From: Clostridium sp. AM22-11AC
Lineage (GTDB): Bacteria; Bacillota; Clostridia; Lachnospirales; Lachnospiraceae
Reading direction: 5' to 3'
DNA: 64,000 nt
Assembly: GCF_003473545.1 (NCBI RefSeq)
Contig: NZ_QUCM01000006.1
Span: 1 to 64,000 of the forward strand
Shown: in pieces, positions 6,095-14,943 of the stretch
Position numbering within the stretch: position 1 is the first letter of the stretch
How the letters are laid out: each line of letters begins with the position of its first letter
Translations under genes and position numbers: made by a program
Notes under the pieces: generated by a model
What the model was told of the DNA's origin: nothing
What the model saw: the letters and a program-made list of their open reading frames with translations, nothing else
Databases searched by the model: none

Positions 6095-6316
6095 ATGAGT
6101 AAAATTGTAGAATTATTACAAGAACTGCTAGGTAGTGTTGGAAATCCTCTTGGGGAAGCAACTTACCTTTCCATTGGTCATTTGTTTTTAGGCTCTTTTC
6201 TTTTTGGTTATAATCCATATGGAATTAAGCCTTTTATATATGTGGTTATTTCCTTTCTTGTATTATTACACTTTTTTAGTGCCTATAACGATATTATAAA
6301 CAAAAAAGATAAATAA
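6095..6316 (+). CDS. Small membrane protein (73 aa)
   Basis: Function not recognised. GGAG lies six bases before the ATG. Two hydrophobic segments are visible (about residues 24-40, LSIGHLFLGSFLFGY, and 47-63, FIYVVISFLVLLHFFSA), with a lysine-rich cytoplasmic-type tail. It is immediately upstream of the YHYH-type membrane protein and is probably co-transcribed with it. Confidence 0.6.
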   Translation: MSKIVELLQELLGSVGNPLGEATYLSIGHLFLGSFLFGYNPYGIKPFIYVVISFLVLLHFFSAYNDIINKKDK

Positions 6317-6343
6317 TAATCCAGTATAATATAGGTAAATGTT

Positions 6344-7465
6344 ATGAGACATAAAAGATATCTAATGTTAATTTATTTCGTTTCCTGTATTTTATTATTT
6401 GTTCCATATAATGTATTTGGGCATCCCGGGCGAACAGATTCACATGGCGGTCATTATGATCACAATACTGGAACCTATCATTATCATCACGGTAAACCAG
6501 CCCACTTGCATCCTAATGGCATCTGTCCATATATGCCCACTCAATCCGAAGACGTAGTTTCATCTGAAACCTCTGCTCCACCGGCAGAATCTCTTTCTTA
6601 CAAAGAAACCGCAAATTCTTCTCCCAGTAAAATTGAATGGACAAATAATAAAAATCAACTATTCGGATTTAAAATATTGGTATGTGTGCTTAGTATCCTC
6701 ATTTTTCTTATTCTTTATTACTTATTTAAGATTAATAAAAAACATTCTTTGCAATTATCTGTAGTGTGCAAAGAAAAAGAGGACATTGAATCTGAGTACA
6801 CTGCTTTAAAAAGCACTAACTGGGTTCAGAAGATTAATCAAATGGAATCCGAAAAAAACGAATTAATTCAAACTTCTAATGAATTAAGAACTGAGATTTC
6901 TGCTTTACAACAAGAATTAAAAAATACAAAGGATTACTTACATTCCGTGGAGTATGAAAAACTTGTAAAAATCCATGAAATAGAATCCTTACAACTTCAA
7001 ATTGATATTTTAAAAACTGATCTTGCAAAGGCTCAAAATGCAACTCAAAAAGTAGTATGTGCTTTAACTCAGCAGGAAGAACAAAATCAATTTTTTCAAA
7101 ATCAGTTACAAACACTTACGGTTGATGCACTCCCTTTCCCCAAGGAACTTTTATATGAAGCCGGGGTACCAAGCGGGGTTACATTTGACAGCAATTATTT
7201 ACCTCATTATTATGTCCAGCCCACTGTCGAAAAACATATGCGGGTTTATATTTCTCGCAACGGTAAATGTTATCATCGACAGTTTGGTTGTTCTGAAGCA
7301 ACAAAACCTATCCACCTTTTTATTGCTGCGCAGAAATATGCTCCATGCGAACGATGCATTCCATACAAAGCCAGAAAGTATAAAGTGCCTGATTGGTATT
7401 TTGAGTTTTTAAAATTAGTTGATCAATATTCTAAAGAAGTTCAACAACTAGAAAGCAAAAATTAA
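6344..7465 (+). CDS. YHYH-domain, coiled-coil membrane protein (373 aa)
   Basis: It has an N-terminal signal sequence (residues 5-25) and a short histidine-rich YHYH-type domain (HPGRTDSHGGHYDHNTGTYH, then YHHGKPAHLHPNG; about 27-62), which usually faces outside. A low-complexity linker and a transmembrane helix (about 105-125, FKILVCVLSILIFLILYYLF) follow. A long coiled coil (about 140-265) comes next, and a C-terminal domain with four cysteines (KCYHRQFGCSE, APCERCIPYK) suggesting a metal site. The YHYH core is a known small domain of unknown function; the overall arrangement is not one I recognise. Its position between repressor and integrase fits a lysogenic-conversion or exclusion function. 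Confidence 0.7.
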   Translation: MRHKRYLMLIYFVSCILLFVPYNVFGHPGRTDSHGGHYDHNTGTYHYHHGKPAHLHPNGICPYMPTQSEDVVSSETSAPPAESLSYKETANSSPSKIEWTNNKNQLFGFKILVCVLSILIFLILYYLFKINKKHSLQLSVVCKEKEDIESEYTALKSTNWVQKINQMESEKNELIQTSNELRTEISALQQELKNTKDYLHSVEYEKLVKIHEIESLQLQIDILKTDLAKAQNATQKVVCALTQQEEQNQFFQNQLQTLTVDALPFPKELLYEAGVPSGVTFDSNYLPHYYVQPTVEKHMRVYISRNGKCYHRQFGCSEATKPIHLFIAAQKYAPCERCIPYKARKYKVPDWYFEFLKLVDQYSKEVQQLESKN

Positions 7466-7476
7466 CTATGAAAACA

Positions 7477-7508
7477 AAAGCGATCCCTGCGCCAACAGGA
7501 ACCGCTTT
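7477..7508 (+). terminator. Stem-loop after YHYH gene
   Basis: AAAGCG-3-CCTG-6-CAGG-3-CGCTTT, a two-segment stem 12 bases after the stop codon. The upstream A-run and the terminal TTT fit a weak, possibly bidirectional, terminator that separates the cassette from the recombinase. Confidence 0.5.
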
Positions 7509-7628
7509 AACATAGATCACTCTTATCAGGTATACTGAAAGATATAATCCACTCCATTCCAGATTATACCATTTCAGTGGCACCTGCACAAGAGGTGTAT
7601 TTTTTATACCCTTTTTGGAGGTACTCTT

Positions 7629-9041
7629 ATGAAAAAAGCAGCTATTTATGTCCGGGTATCTACCCAGGAACAGGCTCAAGAAGGTTTTTCCATTCCTGAA
7701 CAAACTGAAAGATTGACAAAATACTGTGAGGCTCACGGCTGGACCATTGGAAACATCTACACAGATCCGGGGTTCTCTGGAGCCAATACCAACAGGCCCG
7801 CTTTAAAGTGTCTTTTTAAGGACTGTGAACGGAAACGCTTTGATATTGTAGTGGTATACAAACTGGATCGTCTCTCACGTTCCCAGAAAGACACCCTCTA
7901 TATCATTGAGGATGTATTTTTGAAAAATAGCATTAGCTTTATTTCCATGAACGAAAATTTTGATACTGGATCACCCTTCGGCAGAGCCATGATCGGCATC
8001 TTATCTGTCTTCGCCCAGCTGGAACGTGAACAGATCAAGGAACGTATGGCTATGGGACGTGAGGGCCGCGCTAAACAGGGCAAGTGGCACGGTGGTGGCA
8101 ACGTTCCTATTGGCTATACCTCAGTTGATGGTAATTTAATCCCTGATGAATATGAGGCTATGCAGGTGCGCAAAGTCTTTTCATTGGCTCTGGAAGGGCA
8201 TTCGTTCATACAGATCACCAGAATGATGGCTGCCGCCGGTTATACTCACAAATACGGCGCATATAAAGCCGGTTATGTAACTGTGTCTAAAATGTTGCAT
8301 AACCCTATTTACATAGGGATGATTAAAAACGGGGATGATTATGTCTCAGGAATTCATGATCCATTAATCGACCAGCAAACCTTTGATGCCGTTCAAAAGC
8401 GCTTACAACAAATTTCTGATGATTATCAGAAAAATCACAGGAAAAATCAGCCTGTTGCCTACATGCTTTCAGGTTTATGTCACTGTGCCCTCTGCGGATC
8501 AGAATACTCAGGCTTTTATGTTGGTGCAAAAGGATATCGTAAAAAATATTATAGATGTAAAAAAAGAGCCTATCACTGGCGCGAGAAAAAAGAAACCTGT
8601 ACCGCCCCCAATATCCGCGTAGAGCAACTGGATGCAGCTGTTATCGAAGAAATCCGTAAAATACAGACAGATCCAGCATATTTTGAAAAGGTTTCCAAAC
8701 CTCAGACATCTATCAATAATGAATTACAAACCTTAAATAATCGCTTCTCCGAAATTCAGAAACGGATTCAGCGGACCATTAAGTTATATTCCTTGGGAAA
8801 TATTGAAGATGATGATATTGACGATCAGATGAAGCAGCTATACTGTGAGCGTGATTCTATCCAGAATGAAATTGATCGTCTTTCTGGAAGTCAACCTGAT
8901 GTTGATTATATAAAAGAAGTACTTTCTCTGGCTGTGCTCGAAGATATGTCTACCTTAGAACTCAGGCAGTTATGTCAAACCCTTATTGACCATATCATCA
9001 TCAAAGAAGATGAAAGCATAGAGATTTACTGGGCCTTTTAA
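7629..9041 (+). CDS. Large serine recombinase / phage integrase (470 aa)
   Basis: A site-specific recombinase of the large serine type. Its N-terminal resolvase domain has catalytic Ser11 in YVRVSTQEQ and the DRLSRSQKD and ARG-rich GRAMIGILSVFAQLEREQIKER helices. A recombinase domain (about 160-270) follows, then a zinc ribbon (C-x-C-x2-C ... C ... C, about 285-325) and a coiled-coil motif (about 360-425) that controls integration versus excision. GGAGG lies seven bases before the ATG. It sits at the right edge of the element, three bases from the truncated kinase frame, as expected for an integrase next to its att site. Confidence 0.95.
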   Translation: MKKAAIYVRVSTQEQAQEGFSIPEQTERLTKYCEAHGWTIGNIYTDPGFSGANTNRPALKCLFKDCERKRFDIVVVYKLDRLSRSQKDTLYIIEDVFLKNSISFISMNENFDTGSPFGRAMIGILSVFAQLEREQIKERMAMGREGRAKQGKWHGGGNVPIGYTSVDGNLIPDEYEAMQVRKVFSLALEGHSFIQITRMMAAAGYTHKYGAYKAGYVTVSKMLHNPIYIGMIKNGDDYVSGIHDPLIDQQTFDAVQKRLQQISDDYQKNHRKNQPVAYMLSGLCHCALCGSEYSGFYVGAKGYRKKYYRCKKRAYHWREKKETCTAPNIRVEQLDAAVIEEIRKIQTDPAYFEKVSKPQTSINNELQTLNNRFSEIQKRIQRTIKLYSLGNIEDDDIDDQMKQLYCERDSIQNEIDRLSGSQPDVDYIKEVLSLAVLEDMSTLELRQLCQTLIDHIIIKEDESIEIYWAF

Positions 9042-9070
9042 TTTTATGCGTAAAGTAAGTTTATCGGTGT
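9042..9070. other. Right attachment junction of the element
   Basis: Immediately after the recombinase stop, the sequence turns into the reverse strand of a histidine kinase H-box. Host-like coding is recognisable down to the ACACCGATAAA (Thr-Pro-Ile-Asn) codons at about 9059-9070. The frame then runs into four element-derived codons and a stop at 9044. The crossover should lie at about 9055-9065. The two-base core cannot be defined without the partner site. Confidence 0.65.
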
Positions 9071-9667
9071 ACGGATCTCATGGGACATACTGGAAAGGAA
9101 TTCTGTCTTTGACTGGCTTACGCTTTCCGCGATCTTTAACTGTTCTTTTGCAGCTTCCAGTTCTTTCTTATCTTCTGTTATATCACGGAACTGGAATGTA
9201 TCATATAAACCGTCCTTACTGCGGGTAATCTCCAGTCTGTACCAGCTTTTCATTCTCTCCAGATAAAAATCCGAAGTAAAGGGCTGTTTTCCATCCCAGG
9301 AACGATACTTTTTCCACAGCTTCCAGTCTTTTCCCGAACCTACTTTATCCAAAAATATACCTATATCTGTTTTTATGTCATCACCGGTAACGTCAAGCTG
9401 CTGTTCAAAGCTTTCTGTTATGTATACAGGATACAGATCTTTACAGCGAAGTATCATTACCGGATCTCCGTTTCCCGGTACACCAAAGGATCCAGAACCG
9501 CCTTTAAACACCCCTGCGGCTTCATTCTGTTTTTTGATCTTTAACTGAAAAAAACCGATGAGTAAACACACACCGGCAAACAATTCTACGATCAACAGCA
9601 AAAACAGGCCTCTGTGTTCTCCCAACCACACCAGCTGCCCTGTCACATGCTGTATAAAATTATTCAT
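9044..9667 (-). pseudogene. Sensor histidine kinase, cut at the H-box
   Basis: The N-terminal 200 residues of a membrane sensor kinase: a transmembrane helix at about 20-42 (GLFLLLIVELFAGVCLLIGF), a PAS-like sensory part ending in DTFQFRDITEDKKELE, a coiled linker, then the dimerisation/phosphoacceptor motif KTEFLSSMSHEIRTPIN with its His. The gene ends there with four foreign residues; the ATPase domain and any receiver are missing. The ATG at 9667 (MNNFIQH) has GGAGG eight bases upstream. The break coincides with the serine-recombinase gene, so insertion of the element is the likely cause. Without a catalytic domain the product cannot phosphorylate. Confidence 0.85.
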
Positions 9668-9864
9668 AGGAAATTCCTCCAATACGCATTAATGAAAGCA
9701 TTTACAGAACTTTTACATTTTATTATAGGTTATTTTTTTCCAGTGTACAGCAGTTTTTCCATATTGTTGTAATACTTTTCTAATGAAAGAAAATGTGGTA
9801 TCCTTATAAGAGCAGTCTGTTTCATACAGTATTGCCTATTTTTGATCGACAGGAGTGAATATAC

Positions 9865-11610
9865 ATGGCATTTGACGGTATTACCATAGCAAACTTAAGA
9901 TGGGAATTTGCCCATACCATAGAAGGCGGGAAGATCGCAAAGATCGCCCAGCCGGAAAAGGATGAGTTGCTTATTACTATAAAAAACAACAGAGAAAACT
10001 ACCGGCTGCAGATCTCTGCAAGCGCAAGTCTTCCTCTTATTTATCTTACTGCAAATAATAAGACCAGCCCTCTCACTGCGCCTAATTTCTGTATGCTTTT
10101 AAGAAAGCATATTGGCAGCGCCCGCATTGTTTCTGTAAAGCAGCCGGGTCTGGAACGTATTTTAGAGTTTGAGCTGGAACATTTAGATGAGCTGGGGGAT
10201 CTGTGCAAAAAGCGCCTGATCGTAGAGATCATGGGAAAACACAGTAATATTATTTTCTGTAAGGAAGATGGAACCATCATTGACAGTATCAAGCATGTAT
10301 CTGCCAGCATGAGTTCTGTGCGTGAAGTGCTTCCGGGACGGGAATATTTTATTCCGCAGACCATTGCAAAGGAAAATCCTCTGACCGTTACAGAAACTGT
10401 GTTCCGCAGCTGTATTTTATCCTCTCCTACTTCTGTGCAGAAAGCATTATACGGTCACCTTACCGGCATCAGCCCTATTGTTGCGGAGGAACTTTGCCAT
10501 CTGGCTTCCATCGACTCCGACCGAAGCGCCGGCGAACTGACAGACCCGGAACTGACTCATCTGTATCATACATTCCAGCTGATGATGGAGGATGTCAAAG
10601 AAGGACGTTTCAGCCCTGCCGTTGTATATGACGGGGATACACCTGTAGAATATGCTTCTGTTCCCCTGACCTGCTATGAAGGAAAGGGATACCGCAGGGA
10701 AACGTTTGAGTCTATAAGTACTCTCCTGGAAAATTATTACGCCTCCAGAGATACCATTACCCGTATCCGTCAGAAATCTTCTGACCTGCGCCGTATTGTT
10801 CAGACTGCCTTAGAGCGCAGCTGCAAAAAATACGACCTGCAGTTAAAGCAGTTAAAAGATACCGAAAAGCGTGAAAAATACAGGATCTACGGAGAACTGT
10901 TAAACACCTATGGTTACGAGTTAAAGGGTGGGGAAAAATCTTTTAAATGTATTAATTATTATGATAATGAAGAGATCACGATCCCATTAGACCCGCAGCT
11001 GACAGCCCGTGAGAATGCCCAGAAGCATTTTGACAAGTATAATAAATTAAAACGTACTTATGAAGCCTTAAGCCAGCTGACCATGGAAACCAAAGCCGAA
11101 GTTGACCATCTGGAGTCTGTAAGTTCTGCCCTTGATATTGCCTTAGAGGAAAATGATCTGGTGCAGATCAAGGAAGAATTAATGGAATTTGGTTATGTGA
11201 AGAAACGCCGTGCCAACGAAAAGCGGCCAAAGATCACAAGCAAGCCTTTCCATTATATTTCTTCTGACGGATATGATATTTTCGTAGGAAAGAACAACTA
11301 TCAGAACGAAGAGCTTACTTTCAAAGTGGCAAGCGGCAACGACTGGTGGTTCCACGCAAAAGGTATTCCAGGCTCCCATGCGATCGTAAAGAGCAACGGG
11401 CAGGCAGATCTGCCAGACCGGGTCTTTGAAGAAGCTGGTGCTTTAGCAGCTTATTATTCCAAAGGCCGTGAAAATGATAAGGTTGAGATCGACTACATCC
11501 AGAAGAAGAACATTAAGAAAGTGGCAGGAGCTGCACCGGGATTTGTAATCTATCATACTAACTACTCCCTGGTAGCTTCACCGAGATGTGACTTAAAAGA
11601 AGTAAAATAG
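9865..11610 (+). CDS. rqcH: RqcH, ribosome quality-control NEMF/NFACT protein
   Basis: Binds obstructed 50S-peptidyl-tRNA complexes and recruits tRNA-Ala to add C-terminal alanine tails. The 581 residues show NFACT-N at the start (MAFDGITIANLRWEF, then IVEIMGKHSNIIF and HVSASMSSVREVLPG), a long coiled-coil middle (about 290-440) and the NFACT-R domain (HYISSDGYDIFVGKNNYQNE, NDWWFHAKGIPGSHAIV). This is the usual full length. It is older annotated as fibronectin-binding protein FbpA. AGGAG lies upstream of the ATG. It is a single plus-strand gene ending in its own hairpin. Confidence 0.95.
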   Translation: MAFDGITIANLRWEFAHTIEGGKIAKIAQPEKDELLITIKNNRENYRLQISASASLPLIYLTANNKTSPLTAPNFCMLLRKHIGSARIVSVKQPGLERILEFELEHLDELGDLCKKRLIVEIMGKHSNIIFCKEDGTIIDSIKHVSASMSSVREVLPGREYFIPQTIAKENPLTVTETVFRSCILSSPTSVQKALYGHLTGISPIVAEELCHLASIDSDRSAGELTDPELTHLYHTFQLMMEDVKEGRFSPAVVYDGDTPVEYASVPLTCYEGKGYRRETFESISTLLENYYASRDTITRIRQKSSDLRRIVQTALERSCKKYDLQLKQLKDTEKREKYRIYGELLNTYGYELKGGEKSFKCINYYDNEEITIPLDPQLTARENAQKHFDKYNKLKRTYEALSQLTMETKAEVDHLESVSSALDIALEENDLVQIKEELMEFGYVKKRRANEKRPKITSKPFHYISSDGYDIFVGKNNYQNEELTFKVASGNDWWFHAKGIPGSHAIVKSNGQADLPDRVFEEAGALAAYYSKGRENDKVEIDYIQKKNIKKVAGAAPGFVIYHTNYSLVASPRCDLKEVK

Positions 11611-11616
11611 CTAAGC

Positions 11617-11640
11617 ATGCCCCGTCAGATGGCGGGGCAT
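11617..11640 (+). terminator. rqcH terminator hairpin
   Basis: ATGCCCCG / CGGGGCAT with an 8-base loop, seven bases after the stop. There is no T-run on the plus strand, so efficiency is uncertain. Confidence 0.55.
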
Positions 11641-11654
11641 AAATCAAAACTTTA

Positions 11655-11700
11655 TACAAAAATAAAACAGCCGGTCCATCAGGCAAACCTGACGACCGGC
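11655..11700 (-). terminator. rpsU terminator
   Basis: GCCGGTC-3-CAGG-4-CCTG-2-GACCGGC stem, followed on the minus strand by TGTTTTATTTTTG. A good intrinsic terminator 41 bases past the rpsU stop. Confidence 0.8.
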
Positions 11701-11740
11701 CGATTTATTTTACTTCAAGTGAACCAATTCCGTGCGAGAA

Positions 11741-11917
11741 TTAGTTGTACTTACGCTTACGAGCAGCTTCAGACTTTTTCTTACGTCTTACGCTTGGCTT
11801 CTCGTAATGCTCTCTTTTACGAATTTCCTGCTGAATGCCAGCCTTTGCGCAGTTTCTTTTAAATCTGCGTAAAGCACTGTCTAAGCTCTCGTTATCTTTA
11901 ACAATTACGTTTGACAT
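11741..11917 (-). CDS. rpsU: 30S ribosomal protein S21
   Basis: A 58-residue basic protein, [20 protein letters not shown] then [20 protein letters not shown], ending in a run of Lys/Arg. This is the full-length S21, a component of the 30S platform near the anti-Shine-Dalgarno end of 16S rRNA. The ATG at 11917 has AGGTG about seven bases upstream. It lies downstream of alaS's end on the other side of the terminator pair and is probably its own transcription unit. Confidence 0.95.
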   Translation of the reverse strand: MSNVIVKDNESLDSALRRFKRNCAKAGIQQEIRKREHYEKPSVRRKKKSEAARKRKYN

Positions 11918-12070
11918 CGCTCACACCTAACCTCCCTCCAGTTGTGTAATTGTGCATAATACAACTGTTTGGGTATTTTTAGCACTGCTATGATTATAGC
12001 ATAAAATTCCCATACGTCAAGAAAAATTTTATATTTTTCTGCGTTTTTTGCACTTTTTATTCAAACAGGC

Positions 12071-14719
12071 TTATTTGGTCTGTTCTTCTACTACTTCTAC
12101 GGCTTTCTTTAAGGCTTCTTCAATACCAGCCGGGTTCTTTCCGCCTGCCTGAGCCATGTTTGGACGGCCGCCGCCGCCACCACCTACAAGACCAGCAATA
12201 GCCTTGATCAGGTTGCCTGCATGAGCGCCCTTCTTCTGAGCCTCATCTGTTGCAGTTGCCATCAGACTTACTTTTCCGTCCATAACGGAAGCAATCACAA
12301 CCACACCTTCACCGATCTTATCCTTTAACTGATCACCCAGATTTCTAAGACCGTTCATATCTACATCAGCTACTTTGGAAGCAAGTACCTTAACGCCATT
12401 TACTTCTTTTACCTGGCTTAATACATCGCCTAAGGAGTCATTTGCCATTTTGCTCTTTAACTTCTCATTTTCAGAGTTTAATGCCTTGATCTCGTCTAAC
12501 AGGGACTGGATCTTAGCTGTAAGAGCTGCAGGAGTTGTCTTAGCTGCCTTAGCTGCTTCGTGAAGCTCTGCTTCAACTTCTGCATAATGCTTCATCAGAC
12601 CGTCAGAGGTAAGAGCCTCAATACGTCTTACGCCGGCTGCGATACCTGCCTCAGAAAGGATCTTGAAGTATCCGATGGTGCTTGTATTTGCTACATGGGT
12701 ACCACCGCAAAGCTCTGTGGAGAAATCTCCCATCTTTACAACGCGTACCTTTTCGCCGTACTTCTCACCAAACAGTGCCATAGCACCGGTCTTCTTTGCT
12801 TCATCTATAGTCATAACTTCTGTTACAACTGGAAGCGCAGCCTGGATCTCTTCATTTACAATATCCTCTACCTTTTTGATCTCCTCTGGAGTCATAGCAG
12901 AGAAATGGGTAAAGTCAAAACGGAGACGTCCTGCATCTACATAGGAACCAGCCTGTTCTACATGGCTTCCTAATACAGTACGCAGTGCCTTCTGCAGTAA
13001 GTGGGTAGCACTGTGGTTCTTGCTTGTTAATGCACGGTTCTTCGGGCATACAGATAAGGTAACTGTCTCGCCAACGCTTAACATTCCCTTAGTCATAACA
13101 CCTACATGGCCGATCTTTCCGCCCTGTAAATGAATGGTCTCTTCTACCTTAAATTCACCGTTTGCACTGTGGATGGTACCCTTATCGCCCTGCTGGCCGC
13201 CCATGGTTCCGTAGAATGTGGTCTGGTCTGCGATAATGGTTCCTCTCTGGCCATCTGTTAAAGCTTCTACGATCTCATCTTCTGTAGTCAGAACAGAGAT
13301 CTTGGAGTCTACATCTAATTTATCATATCCTACAAACTCAGAGGTGATCGCAGCGTCAATAGACTGATATACAGTTACATCTGCGCCCATGTAGTTGGTA
13401 GTCTTACGAGCCTTACGAGCCTTATCCTTCTGCTCCTTCATAGCTGCTGCGAAGCCTTCTTCATCAACGGTGCAGCCCTTTTCTTCCAGGATCTCCTTGG
13501 TCAGGTCTACAGGGAAACCATAAGTATCATACAGCTTAAATGCATTCTCACCGGAAAGAGTCTTCTCACCGGCAGCTGCCATAGCATCTTCCATTTCAGC
13601 TAAGATAGCAAGACCCTGGTCAATAGTCTTATTGAACTTATCTTCTTCTTCCGTCAGTACCTTAAAGATCATGGACTGCTTTTCTTCCAGTTCCGGATAT
13701 CCGTCCTTGGAAAGTTCGATTACAGTCTTGGAAAGCTCTGCAAGGAACTTGCCTTCGATGCCAAGCTTTCTTCCGTGGCGTGCCGCACGACGCAGCAGAC
13801 GGCGCAGGACATAGCCTCTTCCTTCATTAGAAGGCATGATACCGTCAGAGATCATGAAGGTACAGGACTTGATATGGTCTGTAACAATACGAAGGGAAAC
13901 ATCGGTCTCATGGTCTTTCTGGTATTCCTTGTTAGAAAGAGCACATACTCTGTCTAACAGAGCCTTGTTGGTATCTACAGTAAACAGGGAGTCTACATCC
14001 TGGACAACAACTGCCAGACGCTCCAGACCCATACCTGTATCAATGTTCTTCTGCTTCAGTTCGGAATAATGGCCATGACCGTCATTATCAAACTGGCTGA
14101 ATACGTTGTTCCATACTTCGATGTAACGGTCGCACTCGCAGCCTACGGTACATCCTGGCTTGCCGCAGCCGTACTTTTCGCCTCTGTCGTAGTAGATCTC
14201 AGAACATGGGCCGCAAGGACCTGAACCATGCTCCCAGAAGTTGTCTTCCTTACCAAAACGGAAAATTCTCTCTGGTGCAATACCAATCTCCTTGTTCCAG
14301 ATATCAAATGCTTCATCATCATCCTGGTAAACAGATGGATACAGACGGTCTGGATCCAGTCCGACTACTTCTGTTAAGAATTCCCAGGACCAGTGGATCG
14401 CTTCTGTCTTGAAGTAATCACCGAAAGAGAAGTTTCCTAACATCTCAAAGAAAGTACCGTGACGTGCGGTCTTTCCAATATTTTCAATATCACCTGTACG
14501 GATACATTTCTGGCAGGTGGTCACTCTTCTTCTTGGCGGGATCTCCTGTCCGGTAAAGTAAGGCTTTAAAGGTGCCATACCGGAGTTGATCAGCAGAAGG
14601 CTGTTATCATTATGCGGTACAAGTGAAAAGCTCTTCATAGCCAGATGACCCTTGCTCTCAAAGAACTCAAGGAACATACGGCGCAGCTCGTTCACTCCGC
14701 GGTACTGTGGTTGTTTCAC
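12071..14719 (-). CDS. alaS: Alanyl-tRNA synthetase
   Basis: Charges tRNA-Ala. At 882 residues it is full length: class II catalytic core at the N-terminus (TFFEMLGNFSFGDYFK, then FWEHGSGPCGPCSEIYYDRG), tRNA-recognition part, the editing domain with its zinc motif (HSATHLLQKAL and ELCGGTHVANT), and a C-Ala domain with a glycine-rich GGGGGGRPNMAQAGG end. The start is GTG with GGAGGAAG eight to nine bases upstream. No T-box is seen in the leader. Confidence 0.97.
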   Translation of the reverse strand: MKQPQYRGVNELRRMFLEFFESKGHLAMKSFSLVPHNDNSLLLINSGMAPLKPYFTGQEIPPRRRVTTCQKCIRTGDIENIGKTARHGTFFEMLGNFSFGDYFKTEAIHWSWEFLTEVVGLDPDRLYPSVYQDDDEAFDIWNKEIGIAPERIFRFGKEDNFWEHGSGPCGPCSEIYYDRGEKYGCGKPGCTVGCECDRYIEVWNNVFSQFDNDGHGHYSELKQKNIDTGMGLERLAVVVQDVDSLFTVDTNKALLDRVCALSNKEYQKDHETDVSLRIVTDHIKSCTFMISDGIMPSNEGRGYVLRRLLRRAARHGRKLGIEGKFLAELSKTVIELSKDGYPELEEKQSMIFKVLTEEEDKFNKTIDQGLAILAEMEDAMAAAGEKTLSGENAFKLYDTYGFPVDLTKEILEEKGCTVDEEGFAAAMKEQKDKARKARKTTNYMGADVTVYQSIDAAITSEFVGYDKLDVDSKISVLTTEDEIVEALTDGQRGTIIADQTTFYGTMGGQQGDKGTIHSANGEFKVEETIHLQGGKIGHVGVMTKGMLSVGETVTLSVCPKNRALTSKNHSATHLLQKALRTVLGSHVEQAGSYVDAGRLRFDFTHFSAMTPEEIKKVEDIVNEEIQAALPVVTEVMTIDEAKKTGAMALFGEKYGEKVRVVKMGDFSTELCGGTHVANTSTIGYFKILSEAGIAAGVRRIEALTSDGLMKHYAEVEAELHEAAKAAKTTPAALTAKIQSLLDEIKALNSENEKLKSKMANDSLGDVLSQVKEVNGVKVLASKVADVDMNGLRNLGDQLKDKIGEGVVVIASVMDGKVSLMATATDEAQKKGAHAGNLIKAIAGLVGGGGGGRPNMAQAGGKNPAGIEEALKKAVEVVEEQTK

Positions 14720-14789
14720 TTTTTTCTTCCTCCATTATATAAATTTGATTTAGGGTTTTTCAGTAAATATTTCAGGACAGCAAAAATCC

Positions 14790-14819
14790 GGGCAGAACAG
14801 ACTTCGCCTGTGAATGCCC
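14790..14819 (-). promoter_or_regulatory. Hairpin in alaS leader
   Basis: On the transcript: GGGCA, ACAG, loop, CTGT, TGCCC, followed by GGATTTTTG. A terminator-like structure lies between promoter and start codon. It is not a T-box, as no specifier loop or T-box sequence can be found, but it could attenuate. Confidence 0.4.
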
Positions 14820-14856
14820 TCCTAAAACAAACCATGTATATAAACTCATAATCGGA

Positions 14857-14885
14857 ATTTTACCATATAAGCGCTGAATTAGCAA
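14857..14885 (-). promoter_or_regulatory. alaS promoter
   Basis: TTGCTA (14885-14880), a 17-bp spacer and TAAAAT (14862-14857) on the minus strand, giving a leader of roughly 130 bases before the GTG start. Confidence 0.65.
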
Positions 14886-14888
14886 GAG

Positions 14889-14924
14889 AAAATGACTCCG
14901 GAACTATGTCCAGAGTCATTTTTT
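14889..14924 (-). terminator. Terminator between DUF1311 gene and alaS
   Basis: AAAATGACTC / GAGTCATTTT perfect arms with an inner GGAC/GTTC part. T-runs on both strands make it a possible bidirectional terminator; it isolates alaS from the upstream gene. Confidence 0.75.
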
Positions 14925-14943
14925 CATTGTAACAGATCTCTAT

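Noticed and set aside
12560..12973. A 137-residue plus-strand frame inside alaS
   Set aside because: It is the antisense of a strongly conserved synthetase domain, with no ribosome binding site.
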